A DNA stretch of 14,081 bases from Rhizobium sp. Q54 (GCA_945903655.1 CAMDOY010000056.1:1-14081), one strand, 5' to 3'. Counted from the stretch's first letter, positions 1 through 5,453 are shown. Program-made: numbers and translations. The notes: a model not told the origin generated them from the letters alone.

Positions 1-267
1 CGCTTCACCTCGCAGGGGCTGAACGGGGGCGGGGCGCCCAAGCCCTCGCGGGTGGTGCTCAACCCCCATCTACCCGGGCGCGAAGAGCTGGGGCCGCTTG
101 AGACGCGCTTTTTGAAAGCGGGCGATGTGATCCGCTTCGAGCGCAGCGGCGGCGCGGGCTTTGGGCCGGTAACCGAGCGCGACCGCGAGGCTATTTGCGA
201 TGATGTGCGTAACGGCTATGTCAGCGCTGAGGCTGCAGCGAGCCAATATGGCTTCAAGAATGACTGA
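1..267 (+). CDS. Hydantoinase B/oxoprolinase family protein, C-terminal fragment (5' end outside window)
   Basis: An open frame enters from the left edge and ends at TGA 265-267, giving the last 88 residues. The visible part has the typical C-terminus of the HyuB/N-methylhydantoinase B family: a Gly-rich GLNGGGAPKPS stretch at the start, a LNPH segment, FLKAGDVIRFERSGGAGFG, and an ERDREAICDDVRNGYVSAEAA tail. In that family the B subunit pairs with a HyuA-type subunit for ATP-dependent opening of hydantoin, 5-oxoproline or similar cyclic amides in the cytoplasm; some members act on acetone or acetophenone instead, as carboxylase subunits. The substrate cannot be decided from this fragment. The HyuA partner, if present, would lie to the left. 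The SDR gene starts 21 bases downstream on the same strand, so co-transcription is likely. The family call is firm; the reaction is open. Confidence 0.85.
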   Translation, partial: RFTSQGLNGGGAPKPSRVVLNPHLPGREELGPLETRFLKAGDVIRFERSGGAGFGPVTERDREAICDDVRNGYVSAEAAASQYGFKND

Positions 268-288
268 GTTGACCAACGGAGAGACAGC

Positions 289-1062
289 ATGAGCGGGAAT
301 GAGCGTTTTGACCTGACGGGGCGCGTGGTGATCGTCACCGGCGGCGGCAAGGGCATCGGCAAGGTCTATGCGCAGGAATTCGCCAAGGCGGGCGCGCGGG
401 TCGTCGCCGCCGACATTGATGGCGAGGCGGCGGAGGCTGTGGCGGCGCAGATCGAGGCCGAGGGCGGTCAGGCGCTGGGGCTGCGGACCGATGTGTCAGA
501 TGAAGCTTCAACCGAAGAGATGGTGCGCGCCACGGTGGCGCGGTTTGGCGGCGTCGATGTGCTCGTCAACAACGCCTCGCTCATGAGCGCGCTGCCGCGC
601 CGCAGCTGGCTGGAAATTCCCGTCGAGGAATGGGACCGGGTCATGGCGGTCAATCTGCGCGGCATCTTCCTGTGCTGCCGGGCGGTGGTGCCCCATATGC
701 GCGAGAAGGCCTATGGCAAGATCGTCAATATCTCCTCCAGCCGCGTCTGGGAGGGCGTGCCCAACCGCCTGCACTACACAACCTCGAAGGCGGGCGTGAT
801 CGGCCTCACCCGGGCCCTGTGCAAGGAGGTCGGCGAGTACGGCATCACCGTCAACGCCATCACGCCGGGTTATACGCTCAGCGAGACCCAGCAGCAGACC
901 TCGTCCAACAATTACCTCGCCATGCAGTCCGAAGGGCGCGCCATGGGGCGGGCGCAATATCCCGAGGATCTCGTGGGCGCGGTCATGTTCCTGTCGTCAG
1001 CGGCCAGCGATTACATGACCGGCCAGACCATGAATGTGGATGGCGGCAAGGCCATGCACTGA
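289..1062 (+). CDS. SDR family NAD(P)-dependent oxidoreductase (classical type)
   Basis: A 257-residue protein of standard length for classical short-chain dehydrogenases, which reduce or oxidise an alcohol/ketone pair on a small substrate in the cytoplasm. The Rossmann glycine motif TGGGKGIG is at residues 17-24. Asp42 at the end of the second strand favours NAD(H) over NADP(H). The NNAG position reads NNAS (94-97), a tolerated variant. The catalytic tetrad is Asn122, Ser150, Tyr163 and Lys167 (YTTSK). The C-terminus ends in the usual TGQTMNVDGG form. The ATG at 289 is preceded by GGAGAG at 278-283. The hydantoinase-B gene ends 21 bases upstream, suggesting one transcript and one pathway. 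The gene ends 3 bases before the stop of the convergent substrate-binding-protein gene. The substrate is unknown; many such genes are annotated only by similarity to 3-oxoacyl-ACP reductase or glucose dehydrogenase. Confidence 0.92.
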   Translation: MSGNERFDLTGRVVIVTGGGKGIGKVYAQEFAKAGARVVAADIDGEAAEAVAAQIEAEGGQALGLRTDVSDEASTEEMVRATVARFGGVDVLVNNASLMSALPRRSWLEIPVEEWDRVMAVNLRGIFLCCRAVVPHMREKAYGKIVNISSSRVWEGVPNRLHYTTSKAGVIGLTRALCKEVGEYGITVNAITPGYTLSETQQQTSSNNYLAMQSEGRAMGRAQYPEDLVGAVMFLSSAASDYMTGQTMNVDGGKAMH

Positions 1063-1065
1063 GGA

Positions 1066-2019
1066 TCACTTCGAGGGAATGTCGATCATCGCCTCGACCT
1101 GCGCCACGGTGAAGGGCGAGGGGATGAACTTGCCCTGGATGGCCTCGACGATGATCTGCTCGATCCCCACGATCCTCTCCGGGGACATGGTCTCCTTGGG
1201 GAGCAAGCCGCGCACCTTGCCCACCACTGCGGGCGGCAGGCCGGAGATCTCGCCGAACAGGACGAGGGCTTCGGGCGCGGCGTACATCCAGTCCACCACG
1301 TCCTTGTAGGCGGCGTGGAAGCGCACCAGCACGGGGCGGCGGTTGGTGAGGGTGGGCAGGTTCGTCAGGTTGACGCGGCCCGTGCGGGTCTTGAGCACCG
1401 CCACATCCTCGCCGGTGGCGATGATGCGGATTTCCCCAGCCTCCACCTTGTCGAGGAAGAAGGGGACGGCGGAGAAGCCCACATCCACCTGCTTGGTCAG
1501 CACCTGCGTGAGGGTGGAGGCGATGCTGCCGGTGGAGGTGGGCTTGGCGTCCAGCTTGTACTGGGCCATGAGCGCCAGCAGCGCGGCGTTGCTGGAGGAG
1601 CCGGGCAGGGAGAAGGAAATGGTCTTGCCGTTGAGGTCGGCGATGGTCTTTACCGGCGAATCGGCGGGCACATACCAATATTGATCGGGGGCGCCGAGGA
1701 TTTCGCTGGAGATGATCTTGAGCGGCGCGCCCTTGGAGATGGTCCCGACGGCGGCGCCGACGCCCGCCCCCGTGGCCACATCCACGCTGCCCGCGATGAG
1801 GGCCTGGATGGCTTCGGGACCGGCCTGGGTGTAGAGGATCTCGACGTCCAGCCCGTGCTTTTTGAAAATGCCCGAGCGCTGGCCCAATTCGGCGACGGCG
1901 GTGTCCCAGGCGCCGCGCTGGGTGACGGCGATCTTCAGTTTATCCCCCGTTTGCGCCAGGGCAGGGAGGGTCAGAGCCCCGATGACGATTGCGCCCAGCA
2001 GGGCCTTGATGACTGACAT
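1066..2019 (-). CDS. ABC transporter periplasmic substrate-binding protein (NMT1/SsuA/THI5-like, NitT/TauT type)
   Basis: A 317-residue protein with a clear Sec signal peptide: Lys5, a hydrophobic core from about residue 6 to 18, and an ALA|Q cleavage site after residue 22. There is no lipobox cysteine, so it should be soluble in the periplasm. The mature protein begins KLKIAVTQRGAWDTAVAELG, followed by GIFKKHGLDVEI and a QALIAGSVDVATG segment, the pattern of the NMT1/SsuA-like family that binds nitrate, sulfonates, taurine, pyrimidine precursors or aromatic acids. The ATG (complement of 2017-2019) is preceded by GGGAGG (complement of 2025-2030) five bases away. A good promoter lies upstream on the same strand. 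No permease or ATPase gene is in the window, so its partners are encoded elsewhere or it is an orphan. The neighbouring hydantoinase and SDR genes hint at a nitrogen heterocycle as ligand, but that is inference. Confidence 0.88.
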   Translation of the reverse strand: MSVIKALLGAIVIGALTLPALAQTGDKLKIAVTQRGAWDTAVAELGQRSGIFKKHGLDVEILYTQAGPEAIQALIAGSVDVATGAGVGAAVGTISKGAPLKIISSEILGAPDQYWYVPADSPVKTIADLNGKTISFSLPGSSSNAALLALMAQYKLDAKPTSTGSIASTLTQVLTKQVDVGFSAVPFFLDKVEAGEIRIIATGEDVAVLKTRTGRVNLTNLPTLTNRRPVLVRFHAAYKDVVDWMYAAPEALVLFGEISGLPPAVVGKVRGLLPKETMSPERIVGIEQIIVEAIQGKFIPSPFTVAQVEAMIDIPSK

Positions 2020-2036
2020 ATGCGCCTCCCCATGGT

Positions 2037-2068
2037 CCGGTTGACCGGTTTTCCTTTGGCAAAACGGT
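2037..2068. promoter_or_regulatory. Overlapping inverted repeats at the substrate-binding-protein promoter (possible operator)
   Basis: Two dyads overlap here. CCGGT (2037-2041) and ACCGG (2044-2048) form a perfect 5+5 palindrome around TG. ACCGGTTTT (2044-2052) faces AAAACGGT (2061-2068), an 8-base arm with one extra G on the left side and an 8-base spacer. The second dyad covers the predicted -10 and transcription start of the minus-strand gene, where a repressor would block transcription. That a regulator binds here is inference; none is encoded in the window. Confidence 0.35.
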
Positions 2069-2093
2069 AGCGGCGCCCGGCGCGGGGGTCAAG
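2065..2093 (-). promoter_or_regulatory. Promoter of the substrate-binding-protein gene
   Basis: Read on the minus strand, CTTGAC (complement of 2088-2093) and CTACCG (complement of 2065-2070) are separated by exactly 17 bases. This matches the alphaproteobacterial housekeeping pattern CTTGAC-N17-CTATAT in all six -35 positions and four of six -10 positions. The predicted start near 2058 would leave a leader of about 40 bases before the ATG at 2019. An interrupted palindrome overlaps the -10 and the predicted start (see separate entry). Confidence 0.6.
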
Positions 2094-2149
2094 GAAGGCT
2101 GAGCCGGGCGAGGGGCCTGCGCGCGCGGATGTTACCGCCGATTTTTCCG

Positions 2150-2179
2150 CTTGGCGCGGGCCGAGCCGGGCTGTATAAG
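2150..2179 (+). promoter_or_regulatory. Promoter of secE-nusG
   Basis: CTTGGC at 2150-2155 is followed by TATAAG at 2174-2179. Read as TTGGCG-N17-TATAAG, the -10 matches TATAAT in five of six positions and the -35 matches TTGACA in four. The predicted start is near 2186, giving secE a leader of about 100 bases. The element lies in the divergent spacer between the minus-strand substrate-binding-protein gene and secE. Confidence 0.6.
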
Positions 2180-2190
2180 GGTGTCATTCG

Positions 2191-2218
2191 TGGCGCGCGA
2201 CCAACCGGTCCCGCGCCG
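2191..2218 (+). promoter_or_regulatory. Hairpin in the secE 5' leader
   Basis: GGCGCG (2192-2197) pairs with CGCGCC (2212-2217), and GACC (2199-2202) pairs with GGTC (2207-2210) around an AACC loop, with one C-C mismatch between the two helices and a possible T-G pair at the base. It would sit at the very 5' end of the transcript predicted from the promoter at 2150-2179. No U-run follows, so it is not an intrinsic terminator. A role in mRNA stability or secE control is conjecture. Confidence 0.35.
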
Positions 2219-2284
2219 CGACTATTTTAGGCTGGTCGTTTGTCGGGGGAAGCTCCGGGGCCAGCCGAGCAGCGGAACGACAGA

Positions 2285-2476
2285 ATGGCGAACCCCCTCG
2301 AGTTTCTGACCCAGGTCCGGGCCGAAGCGGCCAAGGTGACCTGGCCAAGCCGACGTGAGACCCTCATTACGACCGCGCTCGTGATCGTGATGGTGATTGT
2401 GGCGAGCATCTTCTTCGTGTCGGTGGATCAGGCCCTGCGCATGATCGTCACCTTCATCCTTTCACTCGTGCACTGA
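2285..2476 (+). CDS. secE: Preprotein translocase subunit SecE
   Basis: A 63-residue protein, the short single-membrane-span form of SecE found in most bacteria; SecE clamps SecY in the inner-membrane SecYEG channel. The hallmark EAAKVTWPSRRE stretch is at residues 14-25, the amphipathic helix that lies on the membrane surface, followed by a transmembrane segment at about 28-46 and a hydrophobic tail to residue 62. The ATG at 2285 gives the MANPLEFL start usual in this order; only a weak GGAA (2274-2277) precedes it. A longer frame from TTG at 2240 is possible but would add 15 residues without hydrophobic or conserved character. nusG follows after 17 bases, the near-universal secE-nusG pair. 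Confidence 0.95.
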   Translation: MANPLEFLTQVRAEAAKVTWPSRRETLITTALVIVMVIVASIFFVSVDQALRMIVTFILSLVH

Positions 2477-2493
2477 TCCGGGGGGACTGCGCC

Positions 2494-3024
2494 ATGGCCA
2501 TGCGCTGGTATATCGTTCACGCCTATTCGAACTTCGAGAACAAGGTCGCGGGCTCCATCCGCGAATATGCGGCCCAACGCGGGCTGCTGGACAAGTTCGA
2601 GGAAATTCTCGTTCCCACCGAGCAGGTCATTGAGGTGCGCCGCGGCCGCAAGGTGAATACGGAACGCAAGTTCTTCCCCGGCTATGTCCTGGTGAAATGC
2701 GACCTGACGGACGACGTCTATCATCTCATCAAGAACACCGCGAAGGTCACGGGCTTCCTGGGCGCCGACAACAAGCCCATGGCGATCTCCGAGGCCGAGG
2801 CGGACCGGATCAAGGGTCAGGTCGCCGAGGGCGTCGAGCATCCCAAGGCTTCGATCATCTTCGAGATCGGCGAGAAGGTGCGCGTCACCGATGGCCCCTT
2901 CGCCTCCTTCGAAGGTCTTGTGGAGGAGGTCGACGAGGGCCGCTCGCGCGTCAAGGTGGCCGTGTCCATCTTCGGCCGCGCCACCCCGGTGGAGCTGGAA
3001 TTCGGTCAGGTCGAGAAGCTCTGA
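2494..3024 (+). CDS. nusG: Transcription termination/antitermination factor NusG
   Basis: A 176-residue protein of normal length. The NGN domain covers roughly residues 4-115 (MRWYIVHAYSNFENKV at the start, KFFPGYVLVK at 59-68) and binds the clamp of RNA polymerase. The KOW domain is at about 125-176 (GEKVRVTDGPFASFEG, then VSIFGRATPVELEF) and contacts Rho or ribosomal protein S10. NusG reduces pausing, supports Rho-dependent termination and links transcription to translation. The ATG at 2494 follows a GGGGGA ribosome binding site. It shares a transcript with secE, which ends 17 bases before, and an intrinsic terminator follows about 50 bases after its stop. Confidence 0.98.
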   Translation: MAMRWYIVHAYSNFENKVAGSIREYAAQRGLLDKFEEILVPTEQVIEVRRGRKVNTERKFFPGYVLVKCDLTDDVYHLIKNTAKVTGFLGADNKPMAISEAEADRIKGQVAEGVEHPKASIIFEIGEKVRVTDGPFASFEGLVEEVDEGRSRVKVAVSIFGRATPVELEFGQVEKL

Positions 3025-3068
3025 GGCGAGAAAGTCTTGGGGCACCGCGCTTCCTGACGGTGAATTTG

Positions 3069-3096
3069 AAGGGCGGCCTCAGCGGGCCGCCCTTTT
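3069..3096 (+). terminator. Intrinsic terminator of secE-nusG
   Basis: GGGCGGCC (3071-3078) pairs perfectly with GGCCGCCC (3085-3092) around a six-base TCAGCG loop, followed directly by TTTT (3093-3096) and further T-rich sequence. AA at 3069-3070 can extend the stem into the T-run. It lies 44 bases after the nusG stop and separates the secE-nusG unit from the ribosomal protein genes. Confidence 0.85.
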
Positions 3097-3135
3097 ATTA
3101 TCTGGACCATGGTGGTTCTTTTTTCCCTTGCGCCC

Positions 3136-3168
3136 CTTCCCAAAGCGCAAGTGAGCCTCTATAGGACC
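3136..3168 (+). promoter_or_regulatory. Promoter of rplK-rplA
   Basis: CTTCCC (3136-3141), 17 bases, then CTATAG (3159-3164) fits the alphaproteobacterial CTTGAC-N17-CTATAT pattern with four of six and five of six matches. The sequence running out of the -10, ATAGGACC (3161-3168), also occurs at the rplJ promoter (4531-4538). The predicted start near 3171 leaves a leader of about 115 bases before rplK. Its place just downstream of the nusG terminator makes a separate promoter necessary unless termination leaks. Confidence 0.5.
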
Positions 3169-3170
3169 CT

Positions 3171-3285
3171 TTCGCCGTGGAAGGCATGCCCGGTTCGCCG
3201 CTGGGAGCTCATGCCGCACCACGAACTGCAACCGCCCGGCGTCGGATGATCCATCCGGTGTGCGGGTTTGTTTGGAGCAGCCATA
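3171..3285 (+). promoter_or_regulatory. rplK leader with two hairpins (candidate L1 feedback site)
   Basis: Two foldable elements are visible. GGCATG (3183-3188) pairs with CATGCC (3210-3215) and encloses a CGG-TTCG-CCG hairpin (3191-3200), leaving a lopsided internal loop with CTGGGAGCT on the right side. CGGATG (3243-3248) pairs with CATCCG (3252-3257) around ATC, above a CCCG (3235-3238)/CGGG (3263-3266) helix. Two helices joined by an asymmetric loop is the general shape of L1 targets, and L1 represses the L11-L1 operon in Escherichia coli. I cannot match a defined L1 consensus, so the role is inference. The rplK ribosome binding site GGAG (3274-3277) follows immediately. Confidence 0.35.
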
Positions 3286-3732
3286 ATGGCAAAGAAGATC
3301 ACGGGTTACGTGAAGCTTCAGGTTCCGGCCGGTGCGGCGAATCCTTCGCCCCCGATCGGTCCCGCGCTGGGTCAGCGCGGTCTGAACATCATGGAATTTT
3401 GCAAGGCATTCAACGCGCGTACGGCGCAGATCGAGAAGGGGACGCCCATCCCCGTCGTGATAACCGCCTACCAGGACCGCTCCTTCACCTTCGAGATGAA
3501 GCAGCCCCCGGTCACCTTCTTCCTGAAGAAGGCCGCCAATCTCAAGATCGGCAAGAAGCCCGCTTCCGGGTCCAAGACCCCGGGCCGCGGCTTCGTTGGC
3601 AAGATCACCCGCGCCCAGCTGCGCGAAATCGCCGAAAAGAAGATTGTCGATCTGAACTGCGACACGCTCGAGTCGGCGGTGGCCATGATCGAAGGTTCCG
3701 CCCGCTCGATGGGCCTCGAGGTGGTGGGGTAA
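3286..3732 (+). CDS. rplK: 50S ribosomal protein L11
   Basis: A 148-residue L11, the GTPase-centre protein that binds 23S rRNA helices 43-44 and is needed for RelA activation. The N-terminal domain carries LQVPAGAANPSPPIGPALGQRGLNI's proline pair at residues 22-23, the thiopeptide-contact region, and MEFCKAFNA at 36-44. The C-terminal rRNA-binding domain runs from about 75 and ends with the signature IEGSARSMGLEVVG. It is about six residues longer than the 142-residue E. coli protein; the extra residues lie in the basic Gly/Ser-rich loop at about 86-105 between KKAA and VGKIT. The ATG at 3286 follows GGAG at 3274-3277 and gives the standard MAKKITGYVKLQ start; an upstream in-frame start at 3268 adds non-conserved residues. 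rplA starts 4 bases after its stop. Confidence 0.97.
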   Translation: MAKKITGYVKLQVPAGAANPSPPIGPALGQRGLNIMEFCKAFNARTAQIEKGTPIPVVITAYQDRSFTFEMKQPPVTFFLKKAANLKIGKKPASGSKTPGRGFVGKITRAQLREIAEKKIVDLNCDTLESAVAMIEGSARSMGLEVVG

Positions 3733-3736
3733 CGCG

Positions 3737-4444
3737 ATGGCACATGTTGGCAAGCGAATCAAAGCAGCCCGCGAGGGCGTCATCCGCACCAAGCTTTATC
3801 AGATTGATGAAGCGGTGAAGCTCCTGCGTGAGCGCTCCACGGCCAAGTTCGACGAGACCATCGAGATCTCGATGAATCTCGGCGTCGACCCCAAGCATGC
3901 GGACCAGATGGTGCGCGGCGTGGTGAACCTGCCCAACGGCACCGGCCGCATTCTGCGCGTCGGCGTCTTCGCGCGTGGCGCCAAGGCTGATGAAGCCCGG
4001 GCTGCTGGCGCGGACGTTGTGGGCGCTGAAGACCTCGTCACCATCGTCCAGGGCGGCACGATCGAGTTCGATCGCTGCATCGCGACCCCGGACATGATGC
4101 CGCTGGTCGGTCGTCTTGGTAAGGTGCTCGGCCCGCGCGGCCTGATGCCGAACCCCAAGGTCGGCACGGTGACCATGGACGTTGCTGGCGCGGTGAAGGC
4201 TTCGAAGGGTGGGGCCGTCGAGTTCCGCGTGGAGAAGGCCGGCATCGTGCAGGGCATGGTTGGCAAGGTCTCTTTCGAGCAGGACAAGCTCATCGAGAAC
4301 ATCAAGGCGTTCGTGGATGCGGTGGCCAAGGCCAAGCCGCAGGGCGCCAAGGGCACCTATATCCAGCGGGTGGCCGTGTCCTCGACCATGGGTCCCGGCG
4401 TCAAGGTCGATCCCTCGACCGTGACCTCCGGCGCGCCCAACTGA
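3737..4444 (+). CDS. rplA: 50S ribosomal protein L1
   Basis: A 235-residue L1, close to the usual length. It forms the mobile L1 stalk on 23S rRNA at the exit side and in many bacteria also represses translation of its own mRNA. The family signature is clear: FDRCIATPDMMPLVGRLGKV (111-130) leading into LGPRGLMPNPKVGTV (131-145), then KASKGGAVEFRVEKAGIV. The ATG at 3737 is only 4 bases after the rplK stop, and its ribosome binding site (GGTGGGG) lies in the last rplK codons, so the two genes are translationally coupled. No terminator follows; the next gene, rplJ, is almost 500 bases away and has its own promoter. Confidence 0.98.
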   Translation: MAHVGKRIKAAREGVIRTKLYQIDEAVKLLRERSTAKFDETIEISMNLGVDPKHADQMVRGVVNLPNGTGRILRVGVFARGAKADEARAAGADVVGAEDLVTIVQGGTIEFDRCIATPDMMPLVGRLGKVLGPRGLMPNPKVGTVTMDVAGAVKASKGGAVEFRVEKAGIVQGMVGKVSFEQDKLIENIKAFVDAVAKAKPQGAKGTYIQRVAVSSTMGPGVKVDPSTVTSGAPN

Positions 4445-4503
4445 GGCCTCTGGGGATAAGTCCCTGACGGTCTTGACAATCGTTCCTTTTATGTCGCTGC
4501 CCC

Positions 4504-4538
4504 CTTGGCAGCGGCTTCGGGACGGTCTACATAGGACC
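4504..4538 (+). promoter_or_regulatory. Promoter of rplJ-rplL-rpoB-rpoC
   Basis: CTTGGC (4504-4509), 17 bases, then CTACAT (4527-4532) matches the alphaproteobacterial CTTGAC-N17-CTATAT consensus in five of six positions in each box. It also reads as TTGGCA-N17-TACATA. ATAGGACC (4531-4538) follows, shared with the rplK promoter. The predicted start near 4540 implies a leader of roughly 400 bases before rplJ. E. coli likewise has a promoter inside its long rplA-rplJ spacer. Confidence 0.6.
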
Positions 4539-4539
4539 T

Positions 4540-4937
4540 CTTGGGGTGCGCATCCTCTGCGTACCCTGTTCAAAAATTCAGCTTCCTGCCGGTCGCCATC
4601 GGGCGGTCGGGAGGTGGATAGGCCGGCGGAACCGGGAGAAATCTCGTGTCCCGTTCGGCCATGTCCTGTCCGAGACTGCCGGCGCCCGACCTGATCCTTG
4701 TGATCCAGCAAAGGCTTAATTTCGACGGCCCTGATCCGGTTCCGGTGATGGGCGGAGGCCAGCATAGACGGGGAAAGACCGTTTTGAAGGACACTTGCGT
4801 CCTTCCGTTTGGTTCGAACCCTTCTGTCCGGCGCGATTCGTCGCTCCGGGGACAGGCACTCGGCGTCGCATTGGTGCAAGCCTTTGCGACTCGTGCAACG
4901 GGCGGAAGACATTCTTCCGCCGACCGGAGAGAGCACT
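4540..4937 (+). promoter_or_regulatory. Long rplJ leader with serial hairpins (candidate L10 autoregulatory leader)
   Basis: This accounts for most of the 493-base gene-free stretch after rplA. Visible folds are: GGCCG (4621-4625) with CGGCC (4656-4660), extended inward by AAC/GTT and GGGA/TCCC with bulges; GAAGGAC (4786-4792) with GTCCTTC (4799-4805); GTCGCA (4865-4870) with TGCGAC (4885-4890), stacked through a TT/TT internal loop on GGT (4873-4875) and GCC (4880-4882) capped by a GCAA tetraloop; and GGCGGAAGA (4901-4909) with TCTTCCGCC (4913-4921). The last ends five bases before the rplJ ribosome binding site GGAGAGAG (4926-4933). In several bacteria the L10-(L7/L12) complex binds the rplJ leader and represses translation; the position and fold fit, but the actual binding motif is not proven. 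Confidence 0.5.
4810..4820. repeat. Palindrome TGGTTCGAACC, copy 1 (rplJ leader)
   Basis: The ten bases 4811-4820 are a perfect palindrome, GGTTCGAACC. Together with the preceding T, the same 11-mer recurs at 5473-5483 in the rplJ-rplL spacer. The two copies flank rplJ. A function is not known; it looks like the core of a tRNA T-arm but no tRNA surrounds it. Confidence 0.5.
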
Positions 4938-5453
4938 GTGGACAGAGCGGAAAAGAAAGAGCTCGTCGCGGAGTTGAACGGCGTCTTCAAGAAGACGTCC
5001 GTCGTCGTCGTGGCTCAATACTCTGGCCTGACCGTCGCTCAGATGCAGAATCTGCGTAAGCAGATGCGTGCAGCTGGGGCCTCGGTTCAGGTCGCAAAAA
5101 ACCGCCTCGCCAAGATCGCTCTCGAAGGCACGGACGTCGCTTCCATCGGACCCCTGTTGAAGGGTCCGACCCTGATCGCCTACTCGGACGATCCGGTAGC
5201 GGCTCCGAAGGTCGCCGTGGCCTTCGCCAAGGATTTCGACAAGCTCGTGATCCTCGGTGGCGCCATGGGAACGACCGCCCTGAACGTGGATGGCGTCAAG
5301 TCGCTCGCGACTCTGCCTTCCCTGGACGAACTGCGCGCCAAGCTCCTGGGTCTGCTCAATGCGCCCGCGACCAAGATCGCCCAGCTCTCCACCGCGCCCG
5401 CAGCCAAGCTCGCGCGCGTGTTCAAGGCCTATGCCGATCGAGATGCGGCCTGA
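4938..5453 (+). CDS. rplJ: 50S ribosomal protein L10
   Basis: A 171-residue L10 that anchors the L7/L12 dimers to the ribosomal stalk and binds 23S rRNA next to L11. The N-terminal rRNA-binding domain begins DRAEKKELVAELNGVFKKT and continues with VVVAQYSGLTVAQM and VQVAKNRLAKIAL; the C-terminal part from about 127 is the helix that carries L7/L12 (SLDELRAKLLGLLNAPATKI, ending in KAYADRDAA). I chose the GTG at 4938 because it sits four bases after a strong GGAGAGAG ribosome binding site (4926-4933) and gives exactly the conserved M/V-DRAEKK start of rhizobial L10. A longer frame from 4809 would read through the leader hairpins. rplL starts 53 bases after the stop in the same transcript. Confidence 0.96.
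   Translation: MDRAEKKELVAELNGVFKKTSVVVVAQYSGLTVAQMQNLRKQMRAAGASVQVAKNRLAKIALEGTDVASIGPLLKGPTLIAYSDDPVAAPKVAVAFAKDFDKLVILGGAMGTTALNVDGVKSLATLPSLDELRAKLLGLLNAPATKIAQLSTAPAAKLARVFKAYADRDAA

Noticed and set aside
2240..2476. A longer SecE starting at TTG 2240.
   Set aside because: The added 15 residues are not conserved in SecE and no ribosome binding site precedes 2240; the ATG at 2285 gives the usual N-terminus.
3128..3133. TTGCGC as -35 box for rplK.
   Set aside because: The distance to the CTATAG -10 is 25 bases, too long; CTTCCC at 3136 has the right 17-base spacing.
4473..4478. A perfect TTGACA -35 box after rplA.
   Set aside because: No acceptable -10 box lies 15-19 bases downstream (4495-4501 reads CGCTGCC). 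The CTTGGC-N17-CTACAT pair at 4504-4532 is a much better promoter.
4473..4694. A 73-codon open frame from TTG in the rplA-rplJ spacer, and a 137-codon frame from 4646 running into rplJ.
   Set aside because: Neither has a ribosome binding site or protein-like composition; the first covers the predicted rplJ promoter and the second overlaps rplJ in another frame. They are chance frames in GC-rich DNA.
4811..4820. GGTTCGAACC taken as a tRNA T-arm.
   Set aside because: No acceptor stem, D-arm or anticodon arm can be drawn around either copy, and flanking bases do not pair as a T-stem plus acceptor.
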